Part shown: piece after piece, positions 60,649 to 62,255 of the stretch
Position numbering within the stretch: position 1 is the stretch's first letter
Layout of the letters: each line of letters begins with the position of its first letter
NCBI GenBank assembly: GCA_937892545.1
Contig: CALAFO010000089.1
Location: forward strand, 1 to 62,255
Source of the DNA: Scatosoma sp002474405
GTDB taxonomy: Bacteria > Bacillota > Clostridia > Christensenellales > Borkfalkiaceae
DNA: 62,255 nt
Direction of reading: 5' to 3'
The notes under the pieces: generated by a model
The model's input: the letters and a program-made list of their open reading frames with translations, nothing else
Databases searched by the model: none
What the model was told of the DNA's origin: nothing
Position numbers and translations under genes: made by a program

Positions 60649-62106
60649 ATGATTGAAGAAGAACGGCTGAAAATTTTAACGGAAGGCGCAAAGTACGACG
60701 TCTCGTGTTCCTCTTCCGGCTCGCGGCGGAAAAACGAACCCGGCGGTCTGGGCAACGCCGCGTTCGGCGGTATCTGCCATTCGTTCGCGGCGGACGGCAG
60801 GTGCATCTCACTTCTGAAAATTTTAATGTCCAACGATTGCGTTTTCGATTGCAGGTACTGCCCCAACCGCCGCAATGCCGACGTAAAACGCGCCACGCTT
60901 ACGCCCGAAGAAATCTGCGAACTCACCGTCGGCTTCTACCGCCGCAATTACATCGAAGGCTTGTTCCTGTCGTCGGCGGTGTACAAAAGCCCCGATTACA
61001 CCATGGAACTTCTCATCCGCACGGCGGAACTGCTGCGCCATAAATACCGCTTCAACGGGTATATTCATCTCAAAGGCATCCCCAAAGCCGATCCGCTACT
61101 GGTGGAAAAAGCGGCGCTTCTGGCAGACAGAATGAGCTATAATTTAGAGCTGCCGGGAGAAGAGAGTTTAAAAAAACTCGCCCCGCAGAAAACAAAAAAA
61201 TCGCTGCTTCTGCCCATGGGGCAGCTGGCGCAGGGCAAAAAGGCGTTTGCTTCCGGGCGACGGCTTATCGGGGCGCAGAACAACGGAAAGCCCCGCCTGC
61301 TCACGGCTTCGGGGCTGCAGAACGTGCAAAGCGAAACGGCGGCAACGGTATTCCGCGCGGCAAAGCGCCCCTTATACCTGCCCGCGGGGCAAACCACGCA
61401 GATGATCGTAGGCGCCTCGCCCGAACGCGACGGCAAAATTCTGCGCCTTTCGGGCGCCCTGTACCGCAAGTTTTCGCTGCGGCGGGTGTATTTTTCCGCC
61501 TATCTTCCCGTAGTGAACGATCCGTCTCTTCCGTCCGTCGGCGAAAAACTTCTGCGCGAACATCGGCTGTATCAGGCGGACTGGCTGATGCGCTACTACG
61601 GTTTCGCGCCCGAAGAAATCGCGGACGAAGACGAAAACCTGCCCGTGGAATACGATCCGAAATGCGCGTGGGCGCTCCGCCACCCGGAAAATTTCCCCGT
61701 GGAAGTCAACCGTGCCGATCTCGCCTCGCTTCTCCGCGTTCCGGGCATCGGCGTGCGCTCGGCAAATAAAATCATCGCGGCGCGGCGGTACGCAAAACTC
61801 ACGTACGAAGATCTGAAAAAAATGCGCGTGGTATTAAAGCGCGCGCGGCATTTTATTACGGCTTGCGGCAAATTCTACGGCGAAGAAAAGGAAGAACGCG
61901 TCAAAGCCATGCTTTCCGCAGCGGATTTATCGGATAGCGCCACACAGCTTTCCATGTTCTCCGCCGATGCGCTCATCAACGCCCCGCCCGCCGCATTGCC
62001 AGGTTTCACGGGTGCGCGCACCGATCTTCCCCCGGACGAAACGCAGAAAAAATTGCAGTTATCCACACCCGAAATCCGTCGCTCGGTACTCACGGGCGAA
62101 TTATAA
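60649..62106 (+). CDS. SOS-controlled radical SAM DNA modification/repair protein
   Basis: A 485-aa radical SAM protein of the type annotated as putative DNA modification/repair (TIGR03916). The cluster motif C-V-F-D-C-R-Y-C (Cys64, 68, 71) is intact, and a helix-hairpin-helix V-P-G-I-G-V-R-S-A (about 364) suggests DNA binding. The reaction is not established; relatives are linked to uracil-DNA glycosylase-like partners. The start at 60649 has AAGGAAG ahead. The LexA box makes DNA-damage induction likely. The usual partner gene is not within the about 150 bases that remain. Confidence 0.85.
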   Translation: MIEEERLKILTEGAKYDVSCSSSGSRRKNEPGGLGNAAFGGICHSFAADGRCISLLKILMSNDCVFDCRYCPNRRNADVKRATLTPEEICELTVGFYRRNYIEGLFLSSAVYKSPDYTMELLIRTAELLRHKYRFNGYIHLKGIPKADPLLVEKAALLADRMSYNLELPGEESLKKLAPQKTKKSLLLPMGQLAQGKKAFASGRRLIGAQNNGKPRLLTASGLQNVQSETAATVFRAAKRPLYLPAGQTTQMIVGASPERDGKILRLSGALYRKFSLRRVYFSAYLPVVNDPSLPSVGEKLLREHRLYQADWLMRYYGFAPEEIADEDENLPVEYDPKCAWALRHPENFPVEVNRADLASLLRVPGIGVRSANKIIAARRYAKLTYEDLKKMRVVLKRARHFITACGKFYGEEKEERVKAMLSAADLSDSATQLSMFSADALINAPPAALPGFTGARTDLPPDETQKKLQLSTPEIRRSVLTGEL

Positions 62107-62201
62107 CCCGCCCCGCACGTGCCGCCGACGCCCATCGGCGAACTATCTCTTACTTTCCCCTTTAGGCAGGCTTCGCCTGTTCCGTTGTGCCGGCATTATT
62201 T

Positions 62202-62246
62202 CTTGCTTTCCCCTTCGGGGAGAGTGGCGCATAGCGCCGAGAGAGG
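62202..62246. repeat. Structured dispersed repeat, copy 2
   Basis: The same element as 52910-52959, with a shorter second hairpin. It lies between the radical SAM gene and the window edge; a small AGGC/GCCT hairpin precedes it at about 62164-62178. Confidence 0.75.
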
Positions 62247-62255
62247 ATAAATAAA

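Noticed and set aside
1..62255. CRISPR arrays, intact tRNA or rRNA genes, complete transposases
   Set aside because: None seen: no regular spaced repeats, no full cloverleaf and no transposase motifs; only an integrase tail and a tRNA 3' end are present.

Overview
The window looks like a Clostridia (Firmicutes) chromosome, most like the uncultured gut lineages around Christensenellales. This is inferred from consensus TTGACA/TATAAT promoters, AGGAGG-type ribosome sites, CGAAC-N4-GTTCG (LexA) boxes, many lipoproteins, LplABC-type sugar transporters without their own ATPase, an S-layer-homology (SLH) protein and lysine-tailed C-terminal membrane anchors. No rRNA, intact tRNA or CRISPR array was seen.

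Region 1 (1 to about 8221) is AT-richer and reads as a worn integrative island. It holds a phage-type sigma/DUF1492-like/small-protein operon, a zinc-ribbon gene behind a LexA box, a 5'-truncated WYL regulator abutting the last 55 codons of a tyrosine recombinase, a KilA-N protein, two AAA/DUF4143 ATPases and a class II Fic protein. The island ends at a 23-nt tRNA 3' end (8199-8221) followed by a 17-bp terminator hairpin, the expected scar of integration into a tRNA gene that would lie left of this window.

Region 2 (8379-38026) is carbohydrate metabolism. An ArsR-type regulator diverges from a seven-gene operon (9571-21053): a DUF4965-type protein, a sugar ABC importer (binding protein plus two permeases), a DUF4838 lipoprotein, an Ig-like lipoprotein and an NAGPA-type phosphodiester glycosidase. 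A three-gene catabolic unit (UlaG-like metallo-hydrolase, enolase-superfamily dehydratase, SDR; 23780-21144) diverges from an AraC regulator. A second LplBCA-type importer is joined to a GH42-like enzyme and a deacetylase (30893-24777). Then come a secreted deacetylase, a GH1 beta-glucosidase, and a coupled GH94 cellobiose phosphorylase/GH36 alpha-galactosidase pair.

Region 3 (38130-56894) is mainly surface proteins and lipid/redox enzymes: an 885-aa Ig-like surface protein, a 1434-aa protein with a GH-A-like barrel and one SLH-like repeat, an FAD oxidoreductase, oleate hydratase with a TetR regulator, an SDR/AraC divergent pair, a membrane-anchored EEP-family phosphatase/nuclease and a 1281-aa CxxC-repeat lipoprotein.

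Region 4 (57194-62255) is housekeeping-like: DegV, a small coupled ORF and QueH; a GNAT/GyrI-like pair flanked by a 36-bp direct repeat; and an SOS-boxed radical SAM DNA-repair protein. A structured dispersed repeat occurs at 52910 and at the right edge.
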